From contig JBKEET010000003.1 in the NCBI GenBank assembly GCA_047777475.1, forward strand, positions 62,001-126,000: a stretch of 64,000 bases of DNA. Direction: 5' to 3'. Shown here piece after piece: positions 9,323-17,220 of the stretch (position 1 is the first letter of the stretch; every line of letters starts with the position of its first letter). Below the pieces are notes generated by a model. That model worked only from the letters and a program-made list of their open reading frames with translations. It did no database searches and was not told the DNA's origin. The stretch is from Sutterella sp047777475 (GTDB lineage Bacteria; Pseudomonadota; Gammaproteobacteria; Burkholderiales; Burkholderiaceae_F). The translations under genes were made by a program, and so were the position numbers.

Positions 9323-10376
9323 TGCTGCTTCTCCTTTCCCTCTGCGCGGCGCGCTCCGCCCTTTCGGCCTCGCGCTCGGCCTCTTCCTCTTTTTCGGCGC
9401 GGTCGTAGGCCTCGACGATGCGCGCGACGAGCGGGTGGCGCACCACGTCCTTCGAGGTGAAGCGCACCATGCCGATGCCGCGCACCCCTTCGAGGATGCG
9501 GGCGGCATGCTTGAGGCCGCTCAGCACGCCGCGGGGCAGGTCGATCTGGGTGATGTCGCCCGTGATGACCGCCTTCGAGCCGAAGCCGATGCGCGTAAGA
9601 AACATTTTCATCTGCTCGGGCGTCGTGTTCTGCGCCTCGTCGAGGATGATGAAGGCGCTGTTGAGCGTGCGCCCGCGCATGTACGCAAGCGGCGCGACCT
9701 CGATCGACTGGCGCTCCATGAGGCGCTGCGCCTTGTCGAAGCCCATGAGGTCGAAAAGCGCGTCGTAAAGCGGCCTCAGGTAGGGATCGACCTTCTGCGT
9801 GAGGTCGCCCGGCAGGAAGCCGAGCCGCTCGCCCGCCTCGACGGCGGGGCGCGTGAGCACAATGCGCTCGCAGGCGCCGCGCTCGAACGCGTCGACGGCC
9901 GCGGCCACGGCGAGGTAGGTCTTGCCCGTGCCCGCCGGCCCGATGCCGAAGCTGATGTCGTTGTCCTGAATCGCCCTGAGGTAGAGCCGCTGGTTGGGCG
10001 TCCTGGCGTGCAGGTCGCGGCGGCGCGTCCTCAACGCGGGCTCGTCGGCTCCGCCGCCCTGCTCCGCGCGGCGGGCGCGGTACTCGTCGTCGCCGCCCAC
10101 AAAGTGCCACTGCACGTCGTCGGGGGCAAGCGATTCGCCGGACGCCTGCACGCGGGCCATGAACGAAGCAAGCGCCCGCGCCGCGCGGCGCGCGGCGGAC
10201 GTCTCGCCCGTAATGCGGAAGCGCGGCCCGCGGCGCTGGATCTTCACGCCGAGAATGGTCTCGATCTGACGCAGATTTTCGTCAAGCGGCCCGCACAGGG
10301 CGGTGAGCTCCGAGGCGCCCGCATCCGCCGTGTACGTGACCGAGCCTTCCTGCGTTTCTCCTTCCATTCCTGTCAT
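9315..10376 (-). CDS. phoH: PhoH-family ATPase (YbeZ)
   Basis: This 353-residue P-loop ATPase acts with YbeY in RNA metabolism in many bacteria. It has an N-terminal RNA-binding-like region, Walker A GPAGTGKTYLAV near residue 144, Walker B FIILDEAQNTTPEQ near residue 246, and a charged, Glu/Arg-rich C-terminal tail. The start at 10376 makes an ATGA overlap with miaB; an alternative ATG lies three codons in at 10367. The gene order miaB-phoH-ybeY is conserved across proteobacteria. Confidence 0.95.
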   Translation of the reverse strand: MTGMEGETQEGSVTYTADAGASELTALCGPLDENLRQIETILGVKIQRRGPRFRITGETSAARRAARALASFMARVQASGESLAPDDVQWHFVGGDDEYRARRAEQGGGADEPALRTRRRDLHARTPNQRLYLRAIQDNDISFGIGPAGTGKTYLAVAAAVDAFERGACERIVLTRPAVEAGERLGFLPGDLTQKVDPYLRPLYDALFDLMGFDKAQRLMERQSIEVAPLAYMRGRTLNSAFIILDEAQNTTPEQMKMFLTRIGFGSKAVITGDITQIDLPRGVLSGLKHAARILEGVRGIGMVRFTSKDVVRHPLVARIVEAYDRAEKEEEAEREAERAERAAQRERRSSNA

Positions 10377-11707
10377 TCCTCTGAAATCAGCTCTCCGCCT
10401 AAGGTGTGCGGAAACACTTCCGTCACTTTAACACGGACCATGCGGTTGATAAGCCGGGCGTCGCCCGGGAAGTTCACCACGCGGTTGTTGTCGGTGCGCG
10501 CGGCAAGGAGCCCCTCGCCGCGGCGGGCATGGCCGGTGACGAGCACGCGCTGCTCGCTGCCGAGCATGGCGCGGCTCAGCGCATCGGCCTGCGCGTTGAT
10601 GCGCTCCTGCAGCTTCTGCAGCCGCGCGAGCTTCACCTCGTGCGGCGTCGCGTCGGGCATGCGCGCCGCGGGCGTGCCGGGGCGCGGGCTGTAAATAAAG
10701 GAGAAGCTCGCGTCAAAGCCCACCTCCTCGATCAGGCGCATCGTCTGCTCGAAGTCTTCCTCGGTCTCGCCGGGGAAGCCCACGATGAAGTCCGAGGTGA
10801 CGGACACGTTCGGGCGCACGGCGCGGAGCCTGCGGATGATCGACTTGTACTCGAGCGCGGTGTAGCCGCGCTTCATGGCCGCGAGGATGCGGTCGGAGCC
10901 CGACTGCACGGGCAGGTGCACATGGTCGACGAGCTTCGGCAGGCGGGCGAACGCGTCGATGAGGCGCTGCGTGAACTCCCTCGGGTGGCTCGTCATGAAG
11001 CGGATGCGCTCGATGCCGTCGATCTGGCTCACGTAGTCGAGCAGCAGCGCGAAATCGGCGATGCTGCCGTCGGGCATGCGGCCGCGGTAGGCGTTGACGT
11101 TCTGGCCGAGCAGCGTCACTTCCCTGACGCCCTGGTCGGCAAGCTGCGCGACCTCGGTGAGCACGTCGACGAGCGGGCGCGAGATCTCCTCGCCGCGCGT
11201 GTAGGGCACGACGCAGTAGGTGCAGTACTTCGAGCAGCCTTCCATGATCGAGACGTAGGCCGCGGCGCCCTCGGCCCGCGGGGCGGGCAGGTGGTCGAAT
11301 TTCTCGATTTCGGGGAAGCTCACGTCGACCTGGGGCTTGCCGGTCGCAAGGCGCTTCCTGATCAGCTCAGGAAGCCGGTGCAGCGTCTGCGGCCCGAAAA
11401 CCGCGTCGACGTACGGGGCGCGGCGCACGATGCCCTCGCCCTCCTGGCTCGCGACGCAGCCGCCCACGGCAATGAGCATGTCGGGCTTGACGCGCCTCGC
11501 CTCGCGGATGCGCCCGAGATCCGAAAACGTTTTCTCCTGCGCCTTTTCGCGCACGGAACAGGTGTTGACGACCGCCAGGTCGGCTTCTTCGAGCCGGTCG
11601 GTGGGCTCGTAGCCCATCTCTTCGCGCATCAGGTCGGCGATGCGCTTGGTGTCGTAGTCGTTCATTTGGCAGCCGAAGCTGCGAAGGTAAATTTTTTTCG
11701 CTGGCAC
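10373..11707 (-). CDS. miaB: tRNA-2-methylthio-N6-dimethylallyladenosine synthase
   Basis: MiaB is a radical-SAM methylthiotransferase that adds the 2-methylthio group to i6A37 of tRNAs reading UNN codons. The 444-residue protein has the three N-terminal cluster cysteines (SFGCQMNDYD, NTCSVRE, GGCVASQ), the radical SAM motif CSKYCTYC near residue 152, and a C-terminal TRAM domain (residues about 380-443). It heads the miaB-phoH-ybeY-corC-lnt block and lies 135 bp after the YqaA-type gene. Confidence 0.97.
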   Translation of the reverse strand: MPAKKIYLRSFGCQMNDYDTKRIADLMREEMGYEPTDRLEEADLAVVNTCSVREKAQEKTFSDLGRIREARRVKPDMLIAVGGCVASQEGEGIVRRAPYVDAVFGPQTLHRLPELIRKRLATGKPQVDVSFPEIEKFDHLPAPRAEGAAAYVSIMEGCSKYCTYCVVPYTRGEEISRPLVDVLTEVAQLADQGVREVTLLGQNVNAYRGRMPDGSIADFALLLDYVSQIDGIERIRFMTSHPREFTQRLIDAFARLPKLVDHVHLPVQSGSDRILAAMKRGYTALEYKSIIRRLRAVRPNVSVTSDFIVGFPGETEEDFEQTMRLIEEVGFDASFSFIYSPRPGTPAARMPDATPHEVKLARLQKLQERINAQADALSRAMLGSEQRVLVTGHARRGEGLLAARTDNNRVVNFPGDARLINRMVRVKVTEVFPHTLGGELISEE

Positions 11708-11842
11708 GGTTTTTATCCGGTGACGAGAAAGAAAAGAAATCGGCGCGGGCGCGCCGCTGCGGCGGGCCGCCGGAATTGACGGCGGCGGGACCGCTGATTT
11801 TAAACGCTTTGCGGCGCAATTTTCGGCGTTTTTGAAGATCTT

Positions 11843-12256
11843 TCAGGCGGCAAGCCCGAAAAGGCCCAGCAGCGCCGCGTAGCGCGCGCTCTTGCCGATG
11901 AGCGTGAAGACAAGGCAGGCGGGCCACGGGCAGCGGAGCACCCCTGCCGCGAGCGGCAGCGCGTCGCCCGCCACGGGCACCCAGGCGAACACCAGGGCAG
12001 CGGCGCCCCAGCGCCCGAGCCAGCGCTTCGCGCGCTCCGGGATCTTCCGCGGCTCGGGCACGAAGCGTCCGATCGCATAGGTGGTCATGGAGCCGAGTGT
12101 GTTGCCCGCGCTCGCCATGAAAAACGCGCTCCACATTGAGTCGGGGAACGCGGCGGCAAAGCCAAGCAGAGCCACCTCGCTCGTGCCGGGCAGCAGCGTG
12201 GCCGACGTGAAGGCGCTCAGAAATACGCCCGCAAGGCTCCATTCAAGGGCATCCAC
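11843..12256 (-). CDS. YqaA-type DedA/SNARE-associated membrane protein
   Basis: The product is a small inner-membrane protein of the YqaA branch of the DedA/SNARE-associated superfamily. I prefer the GTG at 12256 as start (137 residues, beginning DALEWSLAGVFLSAF after the initiator) because GGGAG stands 8-9 bases before it and this matches the family N-terminus; an ATG at 12304 would add 16 polar residues. It shows the re-entrant ATLLPGTSEVALLGF motif near residue 20, a GNTLGSMTTYAIGRF segment near residue 50 and two more hydrophobic stretches. DedA relatives are linked to lipid flipping and membrane homeostasis; a specific role is not established here. Confidence 0.82.
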   Translation of the reverse strand: MDALEWSLAGVFLSAFTSATLLPGTSEVALLGFAAAFPDSMWSAFFMASAGNTLGSMTTYAIGRFVPEPRKIPERAKRWLGRWGAAALVFAWVPVAGDALPLAAGVLRCPWPACLVFTLIGKSARYAALLGLFGLAA

Positions 12257-12464
12257 CGCCGATCTCCCGCACGCTAACGCCGTTCTGTCCAAGGAAAGTG
12301 ACATTATGCCGAGAATTCGGATTTCTCGGCGAAAAGCGCTCTCCGGCGGGGCTCCGGAAGCAATCCGCGCCGCGCGCTTTTTGCCCGTTTTCGCGCGAGC
12401 GTCCTTCCTTTGAGAAAAAGCATCCGATTTGTAGGATTTTTACTTACGCGGGCCCCCGAATGCC

Positions 12465-12492
12465 TTGACACTCATCTCTCAGAGGGTAAACT
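12465..12492 (+). promoter_or_regulatory. sigma70-type promoter of fumarase
   Basis: A perfect -35 box TTGACA (12465-12470) is separated by 16 bp from TAAACT (12487-12492), a 4/6 match to the -10 consensus. Transcription would start near 12499, leaving a leader of about 30 bases before the fumarase ATG. Confidence 0.68.
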
Positions 12493-12529
12493 TGGAATGA
12501 CCTTTATAACTACCTCTAAGGGAATATAT

Positions 12530-14179
12530 ATGGCACAGGCCCCTGCTTTCAAGTACGCCCCGATGTTTCAGCTGGGCGAAGACAAGACTGAATATTATTG
12601 CCTGACCAAGGAAGGCGTCTCCACGGACACCTTCGAAGGCCATGAAATCCTCAAGGTGTCGGCCGAAGGACTCACCGCGATGATCAACCGCGCCTTCGCC
12701 GACGCCGAGTTCATGCTCCGCCGCGAGCACAACGAGATGGTCGCCAAGATCCTGCGCGACCCCGAAGCCTCCGACAACGACAAGTACGTCGCGCTCACGA
12801 TGCTGCGCAACGCCGCCGTCGCCGTTGAGCGCCAGCTGCCGCTCTGCCAGGACACCGGCACGGCCATCGTTCACGGCGAGAAAGGCCAGTGCGTGTGGAC
12901 GGGCTACGACGACGCCGAAGCCATTTCCAAGGGCGTCTACCTCACCTACACGCAGGAAAACCTGCGCTATTCGCAGAACGCTCCGCTCACGATGTACGAA
13001 GAGGTCAACACGAAGTGCAACCTGCCCGCGCAGATCGACATTGAGGCGACCGAGGGCAACGAGTACCGCTTCCTCTGCGTGGTCAAGGGCGGCGGCTCTG
13101 CCAACAAGAGCTACCTCTATCAGGAAACGAAGGCCATTCTGAATCCGGACACGCTCGTTCCGTTCCTCGTCGGCAAGATGAAGACGCTCGGCACGGCCGC
13201 CTGCCCGCCGTACCACATCGCCTTCGTGATCGGCGGCACCTCCGCCGAGAAGACGATGCTCACCGTGAAGCTCGCCTCGACCAAGTACTATGACGCGCTG
13301 CCGACGACCGGCGACGAGACGGGCCGCGCCTTCCGCGACCTCGAGCTCGAGAAGAAGCTCCTCGAAGAGGCCCACAACATCGGCCTCGGCGCCCAGTTCG
13401 GCGGCAAGTACATGGCCCACGACGTCCGCGTCATCCGCCTGCCGCGCCACGGCGCGAGCTGCCCGGTCGGCATGGGCGTGAGCTGCTCGGCTGACCGCAA
13501 CATCAAGTGCAAGATCAACAAGGACGGCTTCTGGATTGAGAAGCTCGACGACAATCCTGCCGAGCTGATCCCCGAAGAGCTGCGCAAGCCCGGCGAAGGC
13601 TCCGCGATCAACATCGACCTTGACCGCCCGATGAAGGAAGTGCTCGCCGACCTGTCCAAGTACCCGGTTTCGACCCGCGTCAACCTCAACGGCACCATCA
13701 TCGTGGCCCGCGACATCGCGCACGCCCGCTGGAAGGAGCGCCTGCAGCGCGGCGAAGGCCTGCCCGAGTACACGAAGAAGCATCCGATCCTTTACGCCGG
13801 CCCGGCCAAGACCCCCGCGGGCATGCCCTGCGGCTCCATGGGCCCGACCACGGCCGGCCGCATGGATCCGTACGTCGACCTCTTCCAGTCGAACGGCGGC
13901 TCCATGGTCATGATCGCCAAGGGCAACCGCTCCCAGGTCGTCACCGACAGCTGCAAGAAGTACGGCGGCTTCTACCTGGGCACGATCGGCGGCGTCGCCG
14001 CTGTCCTCTCGAAGAGCTCCATCAAGAGCATCGAGTGCGTCGAGTACCCGGAGCTCGGCATGGAAGCCGTCTGGAAGATCCGCGTTGAGAACTTCCCGGC
14101 CTTCATCCTCGTCGACGACAAGGGCAACGACTTCTTCAAGCAGCTGAAGCCGCGCATTCCCGTCAAGAAGGCCTGCTGA
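12530..14179 (+). CDS. fumA: class I fumarate hydratase (iron-sulfur dependent)
   Basis: Class I fumarases use a [4Fe-4S] cluster to interconvert fumarate and malate in the TCA cycle or its reductive branch. The start at ATG 12530, 6 bases after AAGGGA, gives 549 residues beginning MAQAPAFKYAPMF; the frame is open upstream to 12410 but that part overlaps the promoter. Family features are LPLCQDTGTAIV near residue 102 with the first cluster cysteine, ACPPYHIAFVIGGTSAEK in the middle, and the C-terminal beta domain with GPTTAGRMDPYVD. The gene stands alone, with its own promoter and a strong terminator. Confidence 0.96.
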   Translation: MAQAPAFKYAPMFQLGEDKTEYYCLTKEGVSTDTFEGHEILKVSAEGLTAMINRAFADAEFMLRREHNEMVAKILRDPEASDNDKYVALTMLRNAAVAVERQLPLCQDTGTAIVHGEKGQCVWTGYDDAEAISKGVYLTYTQENLRYSQNAPLTMYEEVNTKCNLPAQIDIEATEGNEYRFLCVVKGGGSANKSYLYQETKAILNPDTLVPFLVGKMKTLGTAACPPYHIAFVIGGTSAEKTMLTVKLASTKYYDALPTTGDETGRAFRDLELEKKLLEEAHNIGLGAQFGGKYMAHDVRVIRLPRHGASCPVGMGVSCSADRNIKCKINKDGFWIEKLDDNPAELIPEELRKPGEGSAINIDLDRPMKEVLADLSKYPVSTRVNLNGTIIVARDIAHARWKERLQRGEGLPEYTKKHPILYAGPAKTPAGMPCGSMGPTTAGRMDPYVDLFQSNGGSMVMIAKGNRSQVVTDSCKKYGGFYLGTIGGVAAVLSKSSIKSIECVEYPELGMEAVWKIRVENFPAFILVDDKGNDFFKQLKPRIPVKKAC

Positions 14180-14218
14180 CCTTCCCCTGAGGGCCGCTGA
14201 GCGCTGAGCTCAGCGTAC

Positions 14219-14259
14219 AATGCCCCGTCTGCCGCACACGGCAGGCGGGGCATGTTTTT
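14219..14259 (+). terminator. terminator of fumarase
   Basis: ATGCCCCGTCTGCCG (14220-14234) pairs with CGGCAGGCGGGGCAT (14239-14253) with one G-T pair, followed by GTTTTT. It lies 40 bases after the fumarase stop. Confidence 0.88.
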
Positions 14260-14289
14260 GCGCGGGAAGGCGCCTCCCCTTTCCGGCAT

Positions 14290-14339
14290 AAAAAGCGGCG
14301 CCCGGGCAGTTCTGCTGCCGGGGCGCCGCTTGGTTTTTT
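14290..14339. terminator. bidirectional terminator between fumarase and porin
   Basis: A long GC-rich inverted repeat (AAGCGGCGCCCGG at 14293-14305 with CCGGGGCGCCGCTT at 14318-14331) has TTTTTT on the plus side and CTTTTTA on the minus side. It can terminate the porin transcript leftward and back up the fumarase terminator rightward. Confidence 0.82.
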
Positions 14340-14364
14340 ACGAGCTTTCTTTCAGCTTAGAGCA

Positions 14365-15516
14365 TCAGAAGCGATGGACCATGCCCACCGTGAGCTCGTA
14401 GCCGTCCGGCTTGGCTTCCGCGTTGGTGCTCGTTTCGACCTTCTCACGCGAGTAGCCGCCCATCGCATAGAGCGCGGTGCGCTTGGAGAGCGGGTAGTCG
14501 TAGCCGACCGAGGCGACGATGCGCTTGAAGTCGGTGTCCCACTGGTTGTCCATGTCGCGGTAGCCGACGGAACCCTTGAGGACGCCGCCGCCGGCCGGGA
14601 CGTGGATGCCGAGGCCGGCGCCCCAGCCCGTCACGAAGCCGTAGCCAAGACCGTCCGTGATCGCGTAGATGCCATCGTAGGTGACGCCGGCGCGCGCGGC
14701 GGTGTTGAGCGCCATGTCGCCGAAGCCCTGGCCGAAGGCGAGGACCTTGACGCCGTTGCCGAAGGTGTAGTTGCCGCCGAGGGTGACCGTCCAGCCGTTG
14801 TCGTCCGTGTAGTTGTTGCCGGTGCGGGCGTTGCCGTAGAGCGTCGTATCGGCGACGAGCACGGCCTCAAAGGCACCGGAGAGGTAGCGCAGGGCGAGGG
14901 AGGCATAACGGTCCGTCGAGCTCTTGCCCTCAACGCCCACCGAGCTCACGGAGTTCTTGAACGATTACATCGCGTAGGCGGTGAAGGGGCCGAACGTCGG
15001 CGACTTGTAGGCCAGCGCGTTGTCGACGCGCGTCCAGGACGAAGCCGTCAGGTAGCCGGAGCCGAAAGCCTTGGTGTAGTTGGCGAAGAGCGGATCGATG
15101 GCGCGGAACAGGCCGTTGGCGCCGAGCGTGCTGCCGAAAACAGGCATCAGGCCGGCATAGACCGTGCCCCAGGGGGCATAGATGTCGATGTGCGATTCGC
15201 GGCCGAAGAGCTTGCCGTTCTGGTCGTGCGTGCCGTCGTCGGAGCGGAAGCCGCTCTCGAGGACGAAGCCGATCTTATAGCCGCTGCCGAGATCCTCGGT
15301 GCCGCGCAGGCCCCAGCGGGAGCCAAATTCGCGGCCAGTTTCCATCGTCAGGCCCGTGGTGCGGTCCATGCCGTCCACGTCGGCGTCGCTGCTCACCAGG
15401 CTGAGGCTGGTGTCAATGAGGCCGTAAACCTGCACCTGCGCTGCGGAGGCGGAAAGAGAAGCGCCTGCGAAGCCAGCCATGCAGAGCGCCGTTGCGATGA
15501 GAGTCTTATGAGTCAT
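14365..15516 (-). pseudogene. Gram-negative porin (general diffusion type) interrupted by an in-frame TAA
   Basis: The frame encodes a trimeric-type porin for small-solute diffusion across the outer membrane: a signal peptide (residues 1-26, ending SASA before AQVQVYGLIDTSL), the Burkholderiales-style strand and loop pattern (GLRGTEDLGSGYKIGFVLE near residue 69) and a terminal VGMVHRF with the C-terminal phenylalanine needed for barrel assembly. It is split at codon 184 by TAA (minus strand, 14967-14965). The halves, 183 and 194 residues at most, are in the same frame, and the codons directly after the stop (SFKNSVSSVG) still read as porin. Total length, about 382 residues, is right for the family. 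A recent nonsense mutation or a base-calling error at a TAC/TAT tyrosine codon are the simplest explanations. Transcription would end at the hairpin at 14290. Confidence 0.72.
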
Positions 15517-16089
15517 GATGTTCTCACTAGCCCGGACGCAGCCGCTTTTTCCCTTTTTTGCGGTCTGCGCTCCGGTTCAGAGGAAAAAATTTTTTTTGTT
15601 ATCCTCTGAGGCCCGCGCGGTCGCTCTCCTCCGCGAGTCTCGCTGTGCATTGTACGATGCCGAACGCCTCAGGCCAAACCGAATACCCCCGATCGGCCTC
15701 AGAAATCGTCTTTTTTGTTGCGCTTTTGCGAAGAAGCGGGAAAAGAAGAGAGAACAAACCCGAAGGAGGCCTCCCGGACTTGAGGCTTCGAACAGAAAAA
15801 AGCCGCCGGCAGCGGCGGCGGGACTTGGAAATCTCGGGAAGAGGATGCGCCCCGCCGAGTCTGCGGGACATTTTCGCCGTCAGGGAACAGCCTTCCCGGG
15901 CCTTTTATTCGGCCTTGCATTTCCAAGGCTCTCCGGGCAAATGCTTTCACGGACAGGATCCGGATTCGGACTTTTGCCCTTTCAGGCAGCCGCACCGGCG
16001 GCCGCAGGGAGCGCCGCCGGCGGAATGGGACAATTCGTGACGCCCGGGGAACCTTCCGGCCCCTCAGGCTCATCGCCGCTCATGCCTTA
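15517..16089. other. gene-poor spacer between porin and alpha/beta-barrel gene
   Basis: Several overlapping frames are open here on both strands but none shows a recognisable domain, a good ribosome-binding site or coherent composition, so I call no gene. Nearest the porin start is an inverted repeat CAGAGGA (15578-15584) / TCCTCTG (15602-15608) around an A/T run, which could be part of the porin control region. A minus-strand terminator is at 15796-15819. The rest could hold the porin promoter, a long 3' leader of the upstream minus-strand gene, or a small RNA. Confidence 0.5.
15796..15819 (-). terminator. minus-strand intrinsic terminator
   Basis: GCCGCCG (15802-15808) and CGGCGGC (15813-15819) form a short GC-only stem with a GCAG loop; on the minus strand it is followed by TTTTTT. 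The nearest upstream minus-strand gene ends 270 bases away at 16090, so this ends either a long 3' untranslated region or an independent short transcript. Confidence 0.65.
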
Positions 16090-16383
16090 TCAGGCCGCGA
16101 CCTCGTAGACCGTGATGACGGGATCCTTGAACCAAAGCGGGCTCAGGCCGGGAGCGACGCTGCCGGTGAAGAGCTTGCTCTGCAGATAGGCCCGGGCATG
16201 CTCCTTCGAATCGAAGCCGTGCAGGACCTGGACGTTCTCGTCGCAGACGAGCAGCTGCTTCGTCTCGGCGCCCGGGATCGTGTCGAGGAACGGCTGGCGG
16301 TACTTGGAATAGACCGCCGCGGCGGCCGCACGGTTTTCCGGTTTGACAAAGAGCGTGATTTCAAGGTAAGCCTTGACTGCCAT
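16090..16383 (-). CDS. small predicted dimeric alpha/beta-barrel protein
   Basis: I do not recognise the exact family. The 97-residue cytoplasmic protein has a strand-helix-helix-strand pattern like ABM-type dimeric alpha/beta-barrel proteins: YLEITLFVKPENRAAAAAVY at the start, a LLVCDENVQVLHGFDSKEHA middle and a closing DPVITVYEVAA strand. An AGGAGG Shine-Dalgarno stands 8 bases before the ATG, so it is very likely expressed. It is divergent from an HxlR-type regulator across a 170-bp spacer with dyad repeats, which suggests regulation by that protein. Many HxlR targets are redox or quinone-linked small enzymes; that is only a hint here. Confidence 0.7.
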   Translation of the reverse strand: MAVKAYLEITLFVKPENRAAAAAVYSKYRQPFLDTIPGAETKQLLVCDENVQVLHGFDSKEHARAYLQSKLFTGSVAPGLSPLWFKDPVITVYEVAA

Positions 16384-16407
16384 TTCTTATCCTCCTGAAA
16401 TGAGACA

Positions 16408-16417
16408 GTTGAACAAC
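16408..16417. promoter_or_regulatory. candidate HxlR operator, distal half
   Basis: GTTGAACAAC is a GTTG-N2-CAAC dyad 25 bp upstream of the ATG of the alpha/beta-barrel gene. The same GTTG-N2-CAAC pattern recurs at 16473-16482, 65 bp away, close to six helical turns. Function is inferred from symmetry and position only. Confidence 0.4.
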
Positions 16418-16468
16418 ACTGCTAACCTTAAGGAACACAGCTCTTTTTTTAAAGACTTCAACGAAATA

Positions 16469-16482
16469 TTGAGTTGCTCAAC
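16469..16482. promoter_or_regulatory. candidate HxlR operator, proximal half
   Basis: GTTGCTCAAC (16473-16482) repeats the GTTG-N2-CAAC pattern, and it overlaps a second perfect dyad TTGAG-N3-CTCAA (16469-16481). Which symmetry a dimeric regulator would read cannot be decided by eye. Confidence 0.4.
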
Positions 16483-16553
16483 ATTTTCTTAGTGCATTTC
16501 CATGGCACGGAAAATTGGAGAAAATAAAAGCTGAGAGAATTTTTGGCAAGATT

Positions 16554-16958
16554 ATGTACGAGCACAAGTTAGTCAAAGAAATCCGCTGCCCGCTGGAATA
16601 CGGCCTCAGTGTTTTCGGCGGGAAATGGAAGTCCCGAATTCTGTGCGTGCTGTCCTCCTACAGCTCAGTCCGCTACAGCGACCTGCGCGAGCAGATGGTC
16701 AACGTTTCCGACACCTCGCTCGCCCTGGCGCTCAAGGAGCTCATCAGGGACGAGCTCGTGGAGCGCCGGCAGTTCAACGAAGTCCCCATGCGCGTCGAGT
16801 ATTCGCTCACGGACAAAGGCAGGTCGGTTATCCCCTTGCTGCGCGCAATCTGCCGCTGGTCGGGGGCTTACCACAGGGAAATGAGCGACAGGGCCCCTGA
16901 AAAATGCCGCAACTGCGACTATCTTTCGTCGCCCGGCGCCGGCGATCCCGATTTCTGA
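16554..16958 (+). CDS. HxlR-family transcriptional regulator
   Basis: HxlR proteins are small dimeric winged-helix regulators, often with a redox-sensitive N-terminal cysteine. From ATG 16554 the product is 134 residues, beginning MYEHKLVKEIRCPLEYGL, with the family cysteine at position 12, the FGGKWKSRILCVLSS helix, recognition segment VSDTSLALALKELIRDELV and wing YSLTDKGRSVIPLL. A TTG at 16515 would add 13 residues but matches the family less well. No strong ribosome-binding site precedes 16554. It is transcribed away from the small protein at 16090-16383 and probably controls both. Confidence 0.88.
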   Translation: MYEHKLVKEIRCPLEYGLSVFGGKWKSRILCVLSSYSSVRYSDLREQMVNVSDTSLALALKELIRDELVERRQFNEVPMRVEYSLTDKGRSVIPLLRAICRWSGAYHREMSDRAPEKCRNCDYLSSPGAGDPDF

Positions 16959-17017
16959 CCGGAGCCGGCCCGCCGGACTTTCCTCATCCCTTCCCTGCCT
17001 GAAGCGCGCAGAGACAG

Positions 17018-17054
17018 AAAAAGCGCGGATGCCCGAACGGAGGCACCCGCGCCT
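17018..17054 (-). terminator. second (backup) terminator after tRNA-Met
   Basis: GCGCGGATGCC (17023-17033) and GGCACCCGCGC (17042-17052) pair with one mismatch; on the minus strand a run of T follows (complement of the A run at 17018-17022). It is in tandem with the hairpin at 17066-17097. Confidence 0.55.
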
Positions 17055-17062
17055 TAAGTGCA

Positions 17063-17097
17063 GAAAAGCCGCAGAACCCTTTCGGATTCTGCGGCTT
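17063..17097 (-). terminator. terminator of tRNA-Met
   Basis: AAGCCGCAGAA (17066-17076) and TTCTGCGGCTT (17087-17097) form an 11-bp perfect stem, 6 bases beyond the encoded CCA end of the tRNA, followed on the minus strand by TTTTCTG. Confidence 0.75.
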
Positions 17098-17102
17098 GAA
17101 GC

Positions 17103-17179
17103 TGGTGGCGCATCACGGACTCGAACCGCGGACACAAGGATTATGATTCCTCTGCTCTAACCGACTGAGCTAATGCGCC
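17103..17179 (-). tRNA. tRNA-Met(CAT), elongator type
   Basis: The 77-nt minus-strand cloverleaf starts GGCGCAT and closes ATGCGCC with discriminator A and an encoded CCA. The D arm reads AGCTCAGTCGGTTAGAGC, the anticodon loop is ATCATAA with anticodon CAT at 17145-17143, and the T arm CGCGG-TTCGAGT-CCGTG pairs with one G-T. The anticodon stem and GTGTC variable region resemble betaproteobacterial elongator tRNA-Met rather than tRNA-Ile2 (also CAT) or the initiator, which has a mismatched first acceptor pair. Confidence 0.93.
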
Positions 17180-17190
17180 GTGAGACGCAG

Positions 17191-17220
17191 ATTATCTGAG
17201 AAACAGCGAAGCCCCGTCAA
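17191..17220 (-). promoter_or_regulatory. promoter of tRNA-Met
   Basis: On the minus strand TTGACG (17220-17215) and GATAAT (17196-17191) are separated by 18 bp, matching the sigma70 consensus at 5/6 in each box. The -10 lies 12 bases upstream of the tRNA 5' end, so the tRNA has its own promoter inside the 3' end of the thiD region. Confidence 0.7.

Noticed and set aside
12531..12548. TGGCAC at the start of the fumarase gene as a sigma54 element.
   Set aside because: It is the coding start (ATGGCACAG) and the spacing to the next GC does not fit.
14965..14967. The porin stop codon as a recoded (selenocysteine-like) codon.
   Set aside because: The codon is TAA, not TGA, and there is no sign of recoding elements; nonsense mutation or sequence error is simpler.
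15515..16108. Overlapping frames of 160-197 residues in the porin-to-barrel interval as genes.
   Set aside because: No domain, no ribosome-binding site, low complexity, and they conflict with each other and with a minus-strand terminator.
16502..16520. TGGCACG-like sequence upstream of the HxlR gene as a sigma54 promoter.
   Set aside because: The -12 GC is missing at the required 10-base spacing (ATTGG instead of TTGC).
17103..17179. tRNA with CAT anticodon as tRNA-Ile2 or initiator.
   Set aside because: The acceptor stem is fully paired at position 1 (not initiator), and the anticodon stem and variable loop resemble elongator tRNA-Met of betaproteobacteria.
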